Shown here one piece after another: positions 1 through 9,367 of a stretch of DNA of 31,628 bases. This DNA is from Turicibacter sp. (lineage in GTDB: Bacteria; Bacillota; Bacilli; MOL361; Turicibacteraceae). Position 1 is the first letter of the stretch. Every line of letters starts with the position of its first letter. The position numbers and the translations under genes were made by a program. The notes below the pieces were generated by a model, which saw only the letters and a list, made by a program, of their open reading frames with translations, ran no database searches and was not told the DNA's origin. The DNA lies in NCBI GenBank assembly GCA_030531025.1, contig JAUMTV010000022.1, forward strand, positions 1 through 31,628, given 5' to 3'.

Positions 1-32
1 GAAAGGATATCAGTAGTTTTGTTTGCCACCTT

Positions 33-55
33 AGATGTAGAATACTTATCTGTTT
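33..55 (+). mobile_element. IS630-type 3' end remnant
   Basis: These 23 bases are identical to 25220-25242, where they span the last codons and stop of a degraded IS630-family transposase plus the bases after it. I therefore read this as the right end of a second copy of the same element, in the same orientation. Sequence to its left no longer matches. No complete element can be seen because the window starts here. Confidence 0.55.
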
Positions 56-74
56 ATATATAGTAGGCAACTAT

Positions 75-107
75 CCTGATTATCAGGTTATCTCACTAGG
101 AGTGAGA
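75..107 (+). promoter_or_regulatory. Two leader hairpins upstream of the EPS operon
   Basis: Two adjacent perfect inverted repeats lie in the presumed leader: CCTGA-TTA-TCAGG (75-87) and TCTCACT-AGG-AGTGAGA (91-107). The second is followed by a moderately T-rich stretch (GACTTTATTCATTT) but not a clean U-tract. They could be a leaky attenuator or an antitermination hairpin for the long operon, or part of the IS remnant. No convincing -35/-10 pair was found in 1-156. Confidence 0.4.
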
Positions 108-156
108 GACTTTATTCATTTCATAAAAAGGTGATTGATAAATAAAGGAGGTACAC

Positions 157-2124
157 ATGGGAGAGTTGATTTTAGAGGGCACGATTTTAAGAAAGCGTCC
201 GATTAAAAAACTTATCTTAATGGGCGTCGATGGAAGTTTGATTATTTTTTCTTATATTTTAGCGATTATCTTTCGTTATTATATGGAAGGGAATTTATTG
301 AGTGAGATGATTGGGATAGCTTTAAACTTTAAAGGTGAATTAGTGATTGCTGTACTAGTCTTGCTTGCATGCCAGTGGAGCATGAAACAATACCAAAGTA
401 TTTGGACGTTAGCGGGAATTGAAGATTTTACACTTGGAACGTTATCCTTTGTTGGTGGAACCATGATTAATTTAATGATTTCGATGCTTCTTCCAATGCG
501 TATTCCATTTCTGGTTACGCTTCTGGCTGGCATTTTAGCGATGATTTTTTGTAACGGAATCCGGATTGAATGGCGTTTGCTTCGTCGCTTCATCATCGCA
601 CGTGCACAATTAACAGAGGGGACATTGCAACGAACATTAATTTATGGTGCTGGAATGGCGGGAAGCTTAGTAGCAAACGAATATCGCCGCAATCCTCATC
701 TTGGAAAGAAAATTATCGGATTTATTGATGATGATCGTGAAAAGACAGGGACGTATATTGGAAAAATTCCTGTCTTTGGAACAAGTGAAGATTTGGAAAC
801 GGTGATGGATCAATATCAGATTGAAGAGTTGATTATTGCGATTTCTCAAATTGATGAATCGGTCTTAAAATCTGTGACGATGAAAGCTAAAAATTTAAAT
901 GTGACGATGAAGATGATGCCTGGCTTATTTGAACTTATTGATGGCAAGTTTAATGTAGGCATGATTCGTGACGTAGAAGTCGAAGATTTACTGTCACGTG
1001 AATCGATTCAACTTGACCACGAGGGTATTAGTGATTATCTAGAAAATCAAGTTGTGATGGTGACGGGTGGTGGTGGATCAATTGGTTCGGAACTTTGTCG
1101 TCAAATTGTGAAGTTTAATCCCAAACAACTGATTATTTTAGATATTTATGAAAATAATGCGTATGATTTACAAAATGAATTATTACAACAATATCCTAAT
1201 TTAAAATTGGTGACATTAATTGCCTCGGTTCGAGATCGTCACCGATTAGAAGAAATTTATCAAACGTACCAGCCAAATGTCGTATTTCATGCCGCCGCAC
1301 ACAAACATGTGCCACTCATGGAAGTGAGCCCGTCTGAAGCGATTAAGAATAATGTCATCGGAACGTTAAACTGTGCTGAACTCGCGCATGAACATGGGGT
1401 GAAACGATTTGTCTTGATTTCAACTGATAAAGCCGTGAATCCAACAAATGTCATGGGGGCGACGAAACGTTTATGCGAAATGATTATTCAAGCGATCAAT
1501 CCAAAAAGTGAAACGGAATATGTGGCGGTTCGGTTTGGAAATGTACTTGGGTCAAATGGATCGGTCGTGCCACTGTTTAAAAAGCAAATTGCCAAAGGTG
1601 GACCGGTGACGTTAACGCATAAAGACATTACCCGTTACTTTATGACGATTCCTGAAGCCGCCCAACTCGTGCTTCAAGCAGGAGGATTTGCACAAGGGGG
1701 CGAAATCTTTGTGCTTGATATGGGAAAACCGGTTAAAATTTATGACTTAGCGGAAAATTTAATTAAACTATCAGGCTATGAGCCTCATGTCGAAATCCCA
1801 ATCGAAATTACCGGACTTCGACCAGGAGAAAAACTGTATGAAGAACTACTCATGGATGAGGAAGGCTTAACACAAACCCGTCATCAAAAAATCTTTATTG
1901 GTCAACCCGGTGATTTTGAGTTAACAACCGTTAAAGCACAGATTCAAGATTTATTACAAGTTGCGACAACAAAAGGAATTCAAGAGTTGAAAAACAAGTT
2001 GAAAGAAGTTGTGCCGACTTATCAAGAACCGGATCACCATAAACTAACTACTACAGTAGTTGATCATGCTTCTAAACGAGAATATGCCACTAAAGGAGTT
2101 GAGTATCATGCAGCAACGAATTAA
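157..2124 (+). CDS. pglF: Membrane UDP-GlcNAc 4,6-dehydratase (PglF/EpsC/CapD type)
   Basis: A 655-residue nucleoside-diphosphate-sugar dehydratase, full length for the family. The N-terminus holds four hydrophobic segments (about 20-40, 61-72, 95-112, 117-133). A CoA-binding-like Rossmann domain follows (GAGMAGS at 164-170), then the catalytic short-chain dehydrogenase domain with TGGGGSIG at 303-310 and STDKAVNP...MGATK at 422-437. Met433 in place of the usual SDR Tyr, with Lys437, is typical of UDP-GlcNAc 4,6-dehydratases. Expected product: UDP-4-keto-6-deoxy-GlcNAc, the first step to UDP-diNAcBac. The start follows a near-perfect AAAGGAGGT (144-152). It heads the operon and overlaps the next gene by 17 bases. 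The substrate is inferred from family and neighbours. Confidence 0.9.
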   Translation: MGELILEGTILRKRPIKKLILMGVDGSLIIFSYILAIIFRYYMEGNLLSEMIGIALNFKGELVIAVLVLLACQWSMKQYQSIWTLAGIEDFTLGTLSFVGGTMINLMISMLLPMRIPFLVTLLAGILAMIFCNGIRIEWRLLRRFIIARAQLTEGTLQRTLIYGAGMAGSLVANEYRRNPHLGKKIIGFIDDDREKTGTYIGKIPVFGTSEDLETVMDQYQIEELIIAISQIDESVLKSVTMKAKNLNVTMKMMPGLFELIDGKFNVGMIRDVEVEDLLSRESIQLDHEGISDYLENQVVMVTGGGGSIGSELCRQIVKFNPKQLIILDIYENNAYDLQNELLQQYPNLKLVTLIASVRDRHRLEEIYQTYQPNVVFHAAAHKHVPLMEVSPSEAIKNNVIGTLNCAELAHEHGVKRFVLISTDKAVNPTNVMGATKRLCEMIIQAINPKSETEYVAVRFGNVLGSNGSVVPLFKKQIAKGGPVTLTHKDITRYFMTIPEAAQLVLQAGGFAQGGEIFVLDMGKPVKIYDLAENLIKLSGYEPHVEIPIEITGLRPGEKLYEELLMDEEGLTQTRHQKIFIGQPGDFELTTVKAQIQDLLQVATTKGIQELKNKLKEVVPTYQEPDHHKLTTTVVDHASKREYATKGVEYHAATN

Positions 2125-2710
2125 ACGAGTGTTAGATTTTATCATTGCTTTAATTGGATTAATCGTCGCTTCTCCTATTTTATTAGTAGTGGCGCTTCTC
2201 GTTCGATTAAAGTTAGGATCGCCGATTTTATTTCGTCAACAACGTGTAGGGCTCGATGGTGAAATTTTTGAAATGGTGAAATTTCGGACAATGAAAGATG
2301 CCACTGATCCACAAGGAAATCCACTTCCAGATGAATACCGTTTAACTAGCTTCGGGAATTTTTTAAGAAAAAGTAGTTTAGATGAATTGCCTGAACTTTG
2401 GAATGTTTTAAAGGGAGACATGAGTTTAGTTGGACCACGTCCACTACTTGTGGAGTACCTCCCTCTTTATTCGAAGGAACAAATGAAGCGTCATGATGTT
2501 CGCCCTGGTATTACCGGATATGCTCAAGTAAATGGTCGAAATAATATTTCATGGTCGAAGAAGTTTGAACTAGATGTCTATTACGTCAAACATTACAGTT
2601 TAGGTTTAGATTTAAAGATTCTTTGGCAAACGGTCGCTAAAGTGCTTGGGCAAGCGGATATTAGCCAAGAAGGTCATGTCACAATGGAAAAATTTAATGG
2701 GATGAACTAA
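2108..2710 (+). CDS. pglC: Initiating phosphoglycosyl transferase (PglC/EpsL type)
   Basis: A 200-residue bacterial sugar transferase of the small monotopic type. One re-entrant membrane helix (about 8-33) is followed by [20 protein letters not shown] (43-62), the catalytic Asp92-Glu93 in [16 protein letters not shown] (107-113) and [13 protein letters not shown] (132-144). The family transfers a sugar-1-phosphate from a UDP-sugar to undecaprenyl phosphate on the inner face of the membrane, starting the repeat unit. Given the neighbours, the sugar is probably diNAcBac. I start at ATG 2108, which follows AAAGGAGTT; an upstream in-frame ATG at 2060 lies inside the previous gene and lacks such a site. 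The start overlaps the dehydratase end, suggesting coupled translation. Confidence 0.9.
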   Translation: MQQRIKRVLDFIIALIGLIVASPILLVVALLVRLKLGSPILFRQQRVGLDGEIFEMVKFRTMKDATDPQGNPLPDEYRLTSFGNFLRKSSLDELPELWNVLKGDMSLVGPRPLLVEYLPLYSKEQMKRHDVRPGITGYAQVNGRNNISWSKKFELDVYYVKHYSLGLDLKILWQTVAKVLGQADISQEGHVTMEKFNGMN

Positions 2711-2711
2711 T

Positions 2712-3341
2712 ATGAAAGAAATTATTTTACTTGGAGCAGGCGGTCATGCCGCTGTTATTATCGATATTTTAAAAGCTCAAATCGCTAAAGGTGAAAAGAT
2801 TAAAATTAAAGGTTTGCTCGATGACTCAAACAAAACAGAGTGCGTGGGTTATCCCATCCTTGGCTCAACGTTAGAAGCTAATGATTTTAATGAAGAAAAT
2901 ACCTATTTCATTATTGCCATTGGTTCAAATGAAATCCGTTATAAGTTAAGTGAAAAATATAGTTACTTGAAGTTTTTTACTGCGATTCATCCAAGTGCAA
3001 TCATTGGAAGTCAGGTTGAAATTGGCGATGGGACTGTGGTCATGCCAAATGTCGTTATTAATGCTAATAGTAAAGTTGGTCAGCATGTCATCATCAATAC
3101 GGGAGCAATTGTTGAGCATGATAACTTGATTGGTGATTATGTTCATCTTTCACCAAACGCCACGTTATGTGGAACAGTCAGAGTTAAACCACTGACTCAT
3201 ATCGGAGCGGGATCAACAGTCATTCAAGGAAAAATGATCGGGAGGCAATCGATGATTGGAGCGGGAGCAACAGTTATTACCGATATCCCTGATCAAGTCG
3301 TTGCGGTTGGAACACCAGCTAAAGTAATTAAACAATACTAG
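2712..3341 (+). CDS. pglD: UDP-4-amino-sugar N-acetyltransferase (PglD/EpsM type)
   Basis: A 209-residue protein with the two-part PglD layout. An N-terminal nucleotide-sugar-binding Rossmann-like domain (LGAGGHAAVIIDIL at 7-20) is followed by a left-handed beta-helix of hexapeptide repeats from about residue 95. His136 in GAIVEHDNLIG matches the catalytic base position of PglD. The expected reaction is acetyl-CoA-dependent N-acetylation of the C4 amine of UDP-4-amino-4,6-dideoxy-GlcNAc, completing UDP-diNAcBac. The ATG comes two bases after the previous stop and the ribosome site is weak, so translation is probably coupled. The aminotransferase that should precede this reaction is the next gene. 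Confidence 0.9.
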   Translation: MKEIILLGAGGHAAVIIDILKAQIAKGEKIKIKGLLDDSNKTECVGYPILGSTLEANDFNEENTYFIIAIGSNEIRYKLSEKYSYLKFFTAIHPSAIIGSQVEIGDGTVVMPNVVINANSKVGQHVIINTGAIVEHDNLIGDYVHLSPNATLCGTVRVKPLTHIGAGSTVIQGKMIGRQSMIGAGATVITDIPDQVVAVGTPAKVIKQY

Positions 3342-3359
3342 TCGAAGGAGGAGAGAGAA

Positions 3360-4505
3360 GTGAACGAGCGTATTTATTTGGCTTCGCCTCACATGAGTGA
3401 ACAAGGCTATGAAGAGGCATATGTGAAAGAAGCCTTTGACACGAACTGGGTGGCACCACTCGGCCCAAATGTGACGAATTTTGAAAAAGAATTATCAGAA
3501 TATGTTGGTGTGAAGTCAGCTTCTGCTTTATCGAGTGGAACAGCTGCCATTCATTTAGGATTAAAAGCATTAGGTGTGGGTGAAGGCGATATTGTTTTTT
3601 GTTCGACACTAACGTTTTCGGCTTCATGCAATCCCATTCTTTATCAAAAAGCGACACCTGTGTTTATCGATAGTGATGCTGCAACATGGAATATGTGTTC
3701 GAAAGCACTAAAATTAGCGTTTGAAGAGGCAGAAAAGAATAGCCAGCTTCCAAAAGCAGTGGTTGTCGTTAATTTATATGGACAAAGTGCTGATATGGAT
3801 CCTATTTTAGAACTTTGTCAACAATATGATGTTCCGATTTTAGAAGATGCAGCAGAGTCTCTCGGAGCTACTTATAAAGGAAAAATGAGTGGAACGATTG
3901 GCGATATTGGGATCTATTCGTTTAACGGAAACAAAATCATCACGACTTCAGGTGGAGGGATGATGGTTTCAAACAACGAAGAGTATACAAAAAAGGCAAC
4001 CTTCTGGGCGACCCAATCTCGTGAGGCTGAACGTCACTATGAGCATAAAGAAATTGGTTATAACTATCGTATGTCAAATGTAGTAGCGGGAATTGGACGT
4101 GGCCAACTTAAGGTATTAAATGACCGTATTGCGAAGAAAAAAGAAATCTATGAAACATACAAAGAAGGTTTCAAGGATATTGAAGACATCGAAATGATGA
4201 ATATTTGTGACTTTGGAGAGTCGAACTACTGGTTATCAGTGATGACACTAAAAGAAACATCTAAAGTTAAACCACTTGATATCATGATTGCGTTAGAAAA
4301 AGAAAATATTGAATCACGTCCTGTTTGGAAGCCAATGCATTTGCAACCAATCTTTAATCAATATCCATTCTTTACAGCATGTGAAGAGATTCCGGTTTCA
4401 GAAGATTACTTTAATCGTGGGGTTTGCTTACCAAGTGATACAAAGATGACTAAAGAGCAGCAAATATTTATTATCATGTTAATTAAGCAATTATTTATGA
4501 ATTAA
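3360..4505 (+). CDS. pglE: PLP-dependent UDP-4-keto-sugar aminotransferase (PglE/EpsN type)
   Basis: A 381-residue DegT/DnrJ/EryC1/StrS aminotransferase. SSGTAAIHLGL (58-68) matches the PLP-phosphate site, Asp163 in LEDAAES the PLP ring-nitrogen site, and Lys192 in YSFNGNKIITTSGGG the Schiff-base lysine. The C-terminus retains SRPVWKPMH, usual for sugar aminotransferases. It should convert the 4-keto sugar made by the first gene into UDP-4-amino-4,6-dideoxy-GlcNAc, with glutamate as amino donor. The GTG start at 3360 follows a GGAGGAG site. The four-gene set dehydratase, transferase, acetyltransferase, aminotransferase is the complete diNAcBac route plus its lipid-loading enzyme. Confidence 0.92.
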   Translation: MNERIYLASPHMSEQGYEEAYVKEAFDTNWVAPLGPNVTNFEKELSEYVGVKSASALSSGTAAIHLGLKALGVGEGDIVFCSTLTFSASCNPILYQKATPVFIDSDAATWNMCSKALKLAFEEAEKNSQLPKAVVVVNLYGQSADMDPILELCQQYDVPILEDAAESLGATYKGKMSGTIGDIGIYSFNGNKIITTSGGGMMVSNNEEYTKKATFWATQSREAERHYEHKEIGYNYRMSNVVAGIGRGQLKVLNDRIAKKKEIYETYKEGFKDIEDIEMMNICDFGESNYWLSVMTLKETSKVKPLDIMIALEKENIESRPVWKPMHLQPIFNQYPFFTACEEIPVSEDYFNRGVCLPSDTKMTKEQQIFIIMLIKQLFMN

Positions 4506-4516
4506 GGGAGTGTCAT

Positions 4517-5194
4517 ATGGAAGAAAGAACGTTAGAAATACAAGAACTCTTTGAATTGTTTAAAAAGAAAATATGGGTATTAATTGGGATAACAATGGTG
4601 ACTACGTTATTAGGTATCCTTTATGCAACAACGATGGATACGATGTATCGTGCACGTGTTAAAGTTTATGTTGGAGATTCTTCGAATGTTATGAGTACAT
4701 ATACTTCTGAACAGATGCAATCTTATTCAAGTTTTATGTCTACTTTTAAGGAAATCATTTTGATTGATGATTTTTTAGATGAGACATTGAGTAAAAATTC
4801 ATTAGACCTTTCAGCTAGTGCTGTTCGTGGGGGGCTAAGCTTTTCATCAGCTGAAAACTCACCTATTTTAGAAATTAATTATACGAGCTATGATCAAATT
4901 ATTGCTCGTGATGTATTAAAGGCTTTGACAAATGAGTACTCGAAACAAGCCGCTAATATTATGCCAAATGCCAAAGTACAGGTAATTGATAGTGTGAAAG
5001 TTTTCACAATCGAACCAGCAAAGACAAAAGTAATTATGATAGCTTTGGTAGTTGGGATCATTGCTTCAATTGGTTTAATTTTAGTGCTTGATTATTTAGA
5101 TGATACGATTCGTAAAAAACAAACATTAGAAAAGCTCTTACCAGTTCCAGTGCTAGGAGCATTACCACATGTTGATGAAAAGGAGGGGAAATAA
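4517..5194 (+). CDS. Polysaccharide co-polymerase, Wzz/YveK/CapA type
   Basis: A 225-residue chain-length-determinant protein. A short cytoplasmic N-terminus leads into transmembrane helix 1 (about 18-38). An extracellular domain of about 130 residues follows, then helix 2 (about 172-192), preceded by the family's EPAKTK segment. The cytoplasmic tail (LDYLDDTIRKKQTLEKLLPVPVLGALP) is the typical activator region that contacts the partner BY-kinase, encoded next as a separate protein, as is usual in Firmicutes. It sets polymer length and export in a Wzx/Wzy pathway. The ribosome site of the kinase (AAGGAGGGG) lies within its last codons. Confidence 0.9.
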   Translation: MEERTLEIQELFELFKKKIWVLIGITMVTTLLGILYATTMDTMYRARVKVYVGDSSNVMSTYTSEQMQSYSSFMSTFKEIILIDDFLDETLSKNSLDLSASAVRGGLSFSSAENSPILEINYTSYDQIIARDVLKALTNEYSKQAANIMPNAKVQVIDSVKVFTIEPAKTKVIMIALVVGIIASIGLILVLDYLDDTIRKKQTLEKLLPVPVLGALPHVDEKEGK

Positions 5195-5197
5195 GTT

Positions 5198-5887
5198 ATG
5201 GCTTATCATCGCTCAAAAAAATCATTATCTTCAGAAGCTTATCGTTCTCTTCGTACAAGCTTACAATACTCATCGGTGGATCGAGAATTACAAACTATTG
5301 TCATCACAAGTTCGGTTCCAGGTGAAGGAAAGTCAACAGTTGCTTCAAATCTAGCTTTTTCAATGAGTGAAATGAATAAAAAAGTTTTACTGCTGGATGC
5401 CGATTTAAGAAAACCAACGATTCATAAAAAATTGAATTTATCGAATCAAATCGGATTGACAGATGGAATTGTTCATAAGTTACAGTTAAAAGAAGTCATT
5501 CAAAAGGTGAATGAGTATTTTCATGTCATGACAGCTGGTAAAATTCCACCAAATCCAGCAGAAATTGTTGGTTCAGAAGCAATGGGGCAGTTATTAAATC
5601 AGTTAAAAGAAGAATATGACTATATTATCATTGATACCCCACCTGTTTTATCGGTAACGGATCCACAGTTATTAGCCTTAAAAGCGGATGGAACAGTACT
5701 CGTTGTTCGAGAAGGAATGGCAAAAAATAAATTAGTTTTAGCTGCTTATCAAGAACTTGATAAAATCAATGCCAATATTGTTGGAACTGTATTAAATGAT
5801 TGTGAAGAGAAAACAAAAGGCTATTCGAAATATTATTATCAATATGAAGAAGGGGCACAGCCTAAAGGACGTAAAAAGCGTCGTTAA
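5198..5887 (+). CDS. BY-type tyrosine kinase (CpsD/CapB/YwqD family)
   Basis: A 229-residue P-loop tyrosine autokinase. Motifs in order: SSEAYRSLRTSLQY at 11-24 (oligomerisation), Walker A SVPGEGKST (39-47, Lys45), Walker A' LLLDADLRKP (64-73) and Walker B YIIIDTPP (142-149). The C-terminal tyrosine cluster KGYSKYYYQYEE (Tyr209, 212, 213, 214, 216) is the usual autophosphorylation tail, followed by a basic end. It should be activated by the membrane co-polymerase encoded just upstream and control polymer length and export. No CpsB/YwqE-type phosphatase gene is in the window, although one often accompanies this pair. Confidence 0.93.
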   Translation: MAYHRSKKSLSSEAYRSLRTSLQYSSVDRELQTIVITSSVPGEGKSTVASNLAFSMSEMNKKVLLLDADLRKPTIHKKLNLSNQIGLTDGIVHKLQLKEVIQKVNEYFHVMTAGKIPPNPAEIVGSEAMGQLLNQLKEEYDYIIIDTPPVLSVTDPQLLALKADGTVLVVREGMAKNKLVLAAYQELDKINANIVGTVLNDCEEKTKGYSKYYYQYEEGAQPKGRKKRR

Positions 5888-5904
5888 TTACGGTAGGTGA
5901 TGAG

Positions 5905-7011
5905 ATGAAAAAAGTACTTTATATTACAACGGTTAGCCGAACGATTAATGCCTTTTTAGTCCCACATATTCAAATGTTACTTGATGAAGGATACCAAGTT
6001 GATATCGCGACTTGTATTGATAAACCAATCGACTCTTCTTTAATAGAGCGTGGAGTAAAAGTCTTTAATATTCCATTTGGAAGAAATCCTCTTCACCCAG
6101 GAAATATAAAGGCTTTTGCTAAATTAATTCAAATTCAAAAAAAAGAGCAATATGACATCGTTCATGTTCATACACCAGTAGCCTCTTTATTTGGTCGCTT
6201 GTTAAAGCTTCGCTTTCCTAAAATTAAAACGATTTATACCGCTCACGGCTATCACTTTTTAAAAGGCGGACCAAAAATTGGGTGGCTCCTTTATTATCCG
6301 ATTGAAAAAGTGATGGCTAAACTAACAGACGTCACGATCACCATTAATCAAGAGGACTATGACATCACAATCAAAAAACTTAGACCTAAAAAGGCGTATT
6401 TAATGAATGGGGTCGGCTTAGATTTATCCCATTATAAAATTCTACCTGAAGAGCAGAACCTAAGAAAGCGTCAAGAACTCGGGTTAAATCCAGATGATTT
6501 CGTTATTATTATGATTGCTGAACTTAATGAAAATAAAAATCAAATCCAACTCATTAAAGCGATGGAGTTATTAAAAGATAAATATCCACAAATTAAAGCC
6601 TTATTAGTTGGGGAAGGCCATAAATTAAAGGAGCTTCAACAAGAAGTCAATAATCGAGGATTGAATCGACAAATTCAATTTTTAGGCTTCCGTACGGATA
6701 TTAATGAACTTATTAATGTTTCAAATATTGGAGTGCTCTTATCTTATCGTGAAGGGCTTCCACGTAATTTAATGGAACTCATGGCTTGTGGACGCAAAAT
6801 GATTGGAACGAATATTCGAGGTTGTCGAGATATTATTGTGGACGAAACAGTTGGAGCCAAAGTCTTGGTTGGAGATGAAAAAGGATTAGCTACGGAAATC
6901 GAATTGCTGTATCACAATCGTGAATCTGAATTTGAACTAAGTCCGCATCTTAAGTCTTATGAGGTGGACTCTATTTTACGAGAGTTAAAACAAATTTATA
7001 CACAGATGTAA
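5905..7011 (+). CDS. GT4 glycosyltransferase, EpsD-like
   Basis: A 368-residue GT-B fold glycosyltransferase. The N-terminal half has the EpsD/PglA-like segments VHVHTPVASLFGRLL and YTAHGYHFLKGGP...LLYYPIEKVMAKLTD; the C-terminal half has the nucleotide-sugar site REGLPRNLMELMACG with the E-x7-E pair. By position, directly after initiation and length-control genes, and by similarity to EpsD, it may add the second sugar to lipid-linked diNAcBac. That order is inferred. The ATG follows GGTAGGTG. Donor and linkage cannot be read from sequence. Confidence 0.85.
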   Translation: MKKVLYITTVSRTINAFLVPHIQMLLDEGYQVDIATCIDKPIDSSLIERGVKVFNIPFGRNPLHPGNIKAFAKLIQIQKKEQYDIVHVHTPVASLFGRLLKLRFPKIKTIYTAHGYHFLKGGPKIGWLLYYPIEKVMAKLTDVTITINQEDYDITIKKLRPKKAYLMNGVGLDLSHYKILPEEQNLRKRQELGLNPDDFVIIMIAELNENKNQIQLIKAMELLKDKYPQIKALLVGEGHKLKELQQEVNNRGLNRQIQFLGFRTDINELINVSNIGVLLSYREGLPRNLMELMACGRKMIGTNIRGCRDIIVDETVGAKVLVGDEKGLATEIELLYHNRESEFELSPHLKSYEVDSILRELKQIYTQM

Positions 7012-7023
7012 AGGAGGGATAAG

Positions 7024-8133
7024 GTGATTAAAGTTTTACATTTGTTACCGATGAATAAGTTAAGCGGTGCCGAACGGATGGGGTTATTGATTTGTAAGCA
7101 TATGTTTGGAGTTGAGTCCTATGTTATAACAGGTGGACCTGATTTAGCAGCGGTGTTTGAAAAAGAAGGAATTCAAACGAGTCATTTAAACTTTTCAATT
7201 AAACAACTACCTAAAGTAATGAAACAATTAAATCAATTTATTGAGGAAAAGCAAATTGATATTATTCATGCACATGATAATATTGCTTCTTTAAGTGCTT
7301 ATTTGACGAAAAAAAGATATGGATTAAAGGTGAAAATTGTTTCTCATATTCATAATTGTTATCCATGGCTAGAAGGTAATGGAGTTCATAAACGTATTGA
7401 TCGTTTTATTCGTCCTAAATATGATTTCAATATTGCTTGTGGACAAATCGTTTATGATTATTATGAACAGTATGCACCTTACTTTAACACGAAGAAAACA
7501 TGTATTTTATCGAATGCCATTGATGCAAGTAACCTAGGGACAACCTCGCAACAACAAATTGATGAGGTTCGAAAAGCATTCAATATTCCTACTGACCAGA
7601 CGATTATTGGTTATATTGGCCGACTATCTGAGCAAAAAGGAATGATTCCATTTATTCAAGTGTTAAAAAATTATAAGAATCAGTTTGAAAATTGTAAGTT
7701 TTTAATTGTTGGAAATGGTGAACAAGAAGATGAAATTAAACAATTAATCATGGAAGTTGGATTAGAAGATTTATTTATTTTCACAGGATTCCAATCAAAT
7801 GTTTACCCATTTTATCAGTTAATCGATATCTTTTTCTTACCTTCTTTATATGAAGGATTACCGATGGTTTTACTCGAAGCTGTTGGTAGTGGCGTTCCTA
7901 CGATTAGTATGAATGTTGGAAGTATCAGTGAAGTGATTATAGATAAAGAAACAGGAATTTTAATTGAAAGTGAACAGCGTATTGAATTCATTGAGCAGTT
8001 AATGGATCTAAAGAACGATTCAAAAATTCGTCAACAGATTGCTAAAATAGGTAAGCAGCATGTTCAATCTAAATTTAGTTTAGAAGAGTATAATCAGTCA
8101 TTAAAGGCTGTTTATCAAGGCTTAGTAGGTTAG
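7024..8133 (+). CDS. GT4 glycosyltransferase
   Basis: A 369-residue GT-B glycosyltransferase. The N-terminal domain includes LHLLPMNKLSGAERMG and DIIHAHDNIASLSAYL. The C-terminal domain begins near IGYIGRLSEQKGM and contains PSLYEGLPMVLLEAVGSGVP with the E-x7-E pair for donor binding. The GTG start at 7024 sits behind a strong AAAGGAGGG. It is likely cytoplasmic or membrane-associated and adds one sugar to the lipid-linked repeat unit; the sugar is unknown. It lies 12 bases after the previous gene and 4 bases before the polymerase candidate. Confidence 0.85.
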   Translation: MIKVLHLLPMNKLSGAERMGLLICKHMFGVESYVITGGPDLAAVFEKEGIQTSHLNFSIKQLPKVMKQLNQFIEEKQIDIIHAHDNIASLSAYLTKKRYGLKVKIVSHIHNCYPWLEGNGVHKRIDRFIRPKYDFNIACGQIVYDYYEQYAPYFNTKKTCILSNAIDASNLGTTSQQQIDEVRKAFNIPTDQTIIGYIGRLSEQKGMIPFIQVLKNYKNQFENCKFLIVGNGEQEDEIKQLIMEVGLEDLFIFTGFQSNVYPFYQLIDIFFLPSLYEGLPMVLLEAVGSGVPTISMNVGSISEVIIDKETGILIESEQRIEFIEQLMDLKNDSKIRQQIAKIGKQHVQSKFSLEEYNQSLKAVYQGLVG

Positions 8134-8137
8134 AGAG

Positions 8138-9367
8138 ATGCGATATTATTTAATATTATTATTGGCTGAAGGATTTATTAGTTTCACGACTCAAGATATT
8201 TTAGACCGTGAATTACTTGCTATTTTCTATATTGTCTTAAATGTCTTATTTTTTGTTTTGTATTTTTATAAAAAATCTGATGATAAAACCCTCTTCATGA
8301 TTTTAGTAGGGGGGCTCATGTTAAGAATGGCAGCATTATATTATGACCGTACTGTCGCTTGGCTCCCTTTTAATACAACAGATTCACAAACATTCCATAG
8401 GTTAGCAGTAGAAACTGCTAATGCATTGCCAGATGTCTTACTTGAGCACTTTACCGGCTTTTATTCACAAGTTTTAGGGGTTATTTATTATATTTTTGGA
8501 CCTTATCAGTTTTGGGGACATTTTTTGAATATTTCATTTGTTATGTTAGCAGCTACTAAACTACTTGATATAGCAGATTTAATGAGATTAACCTTGACAA
8601 ATAAAAAAATAATGACCTTTATCTGGGTGTATGCACCTATTCCGTTTTTAATGAGTTATGCTCTATTACGAGAAGGAAGTATTTATTATTTTGTTGTACT
8701 GTCTATTTACCATTTCTTAAAGTGGACGAAGGATTATCGATTATTTGATATGATGATAGCTATTTTAGCTGTTCTTATTGGTGCTAAATACCATGAAGGG
8801 ATAATTGTGGTAGCAGTTTCTTATTTATATGCCTTTATTTTTTATGATCGTCAAAAAAATAAAATTAAGATGAATGGATTGAATATTACCTGTATTACGA
8901 TGGTATCCATTGTATTTCTAGCCTTTATAGGTTCTGAAGCAGGTCAGGAATATATTCAGAAAACGAATGCCGAAACAGGAGGGGGATCTGCTTATCTAAC
9001 TAACTTAAAAGTAGAAACACCGCTTGATTTCTTATTTGCCGGTCCTGTTAAAGCATTTTACTTAATTTATTCACCAATGCCTTGGCTAATTCGAGGTGGA
9101 ATGGATATCATTACTTTTCTTTTAGACTCAAGTTTATGGATATATACCACCTATTTATTTGTTAAGAATTATAAAAAGATAGATAGTCGTTATAGGTTAT
9201 TGGTGCTTTGCATCATACTAGGTGGATTTGTGTATGGGATGGGAACATTAAATACTGGGACAGCTATTCGTCATCGAAATAAGTTGATGGCATTTACTTT
9301 AGTATTAATGATAGCAATTAAGAATAAGGTAGATTTGAATCACGAAAAGGAAGAGGTGATTGAATGA
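8138..9367 (+). CDS. wzy: Probable EPS polymerase (Wzy/EpsG-like)
   Basis: A 409-residue multi-pass membrane protein with roughly ten hydrophobic segments across its length and a large polar loop around residues 75-115. It also has PFLMSYALLREGSIYYF near the middle; an Arg-Glu in such a segment is common in EpsG/Wzy-like polymerases. Primary sequence is poorly conserved in this class, so the call rests on topology, length and context. It is the only polytopic protein in the operon apart from the flippase, and a Wzx/Wzy system with Wzz and BY-kinase needs one polymerase. Its stop overlaps the next start (ATGA, 9364-9367). Confidence 0.7.
   Translation: MRYYLILLLAEGFISFTTQDILDRELLAIFYIVLNVLFFVLYFYKKSDDKTLFMILVGGLMLRMAALYYDRTVAWLPFNTTDSQTFHRLAVETANALPDVLLEHFTGFYSQVLGVIYYIFGPYQFWGHFLNISFVMLAATKLLDIADLMRLTLTNKKIMTFIWVYAPIPFLMSYALLREGSIYYFVVLSIYHFLKWTKDYRLFDMMIAILAVLIGAKYHEGIIVVAVSYLYAFIFYDRQKNKIKMNGLNITCITMVSIVFLAFIGSEAGQEYIQKTNAETGGGSAYLTNLKVETPLDFLFAGPVKAFYLIYSPMPWLIRGGMDIITFLLDSSLWIYTTYLFVKNYKKIDSRYRLLVLCIILGGFVYGMGTLNTGTAIRHRNKLMAFTLVLMIAIKNKVDLNHEKEEVIE

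Noticed and set aside
279..596. Minus-strand open frame (and similar ones at 3328-3657, 13143-13355, 20095-20301)
   Set aside because: All lie opposite well-supported genes, lack ribosome sites and show no family motif.
2060..2107. Longer start for the sugar transferase
   Set aside because: No ribosome site, lies inside the upstream gene, and adds residues not found in the family; ATG 2108 has AAAGGAGTT.
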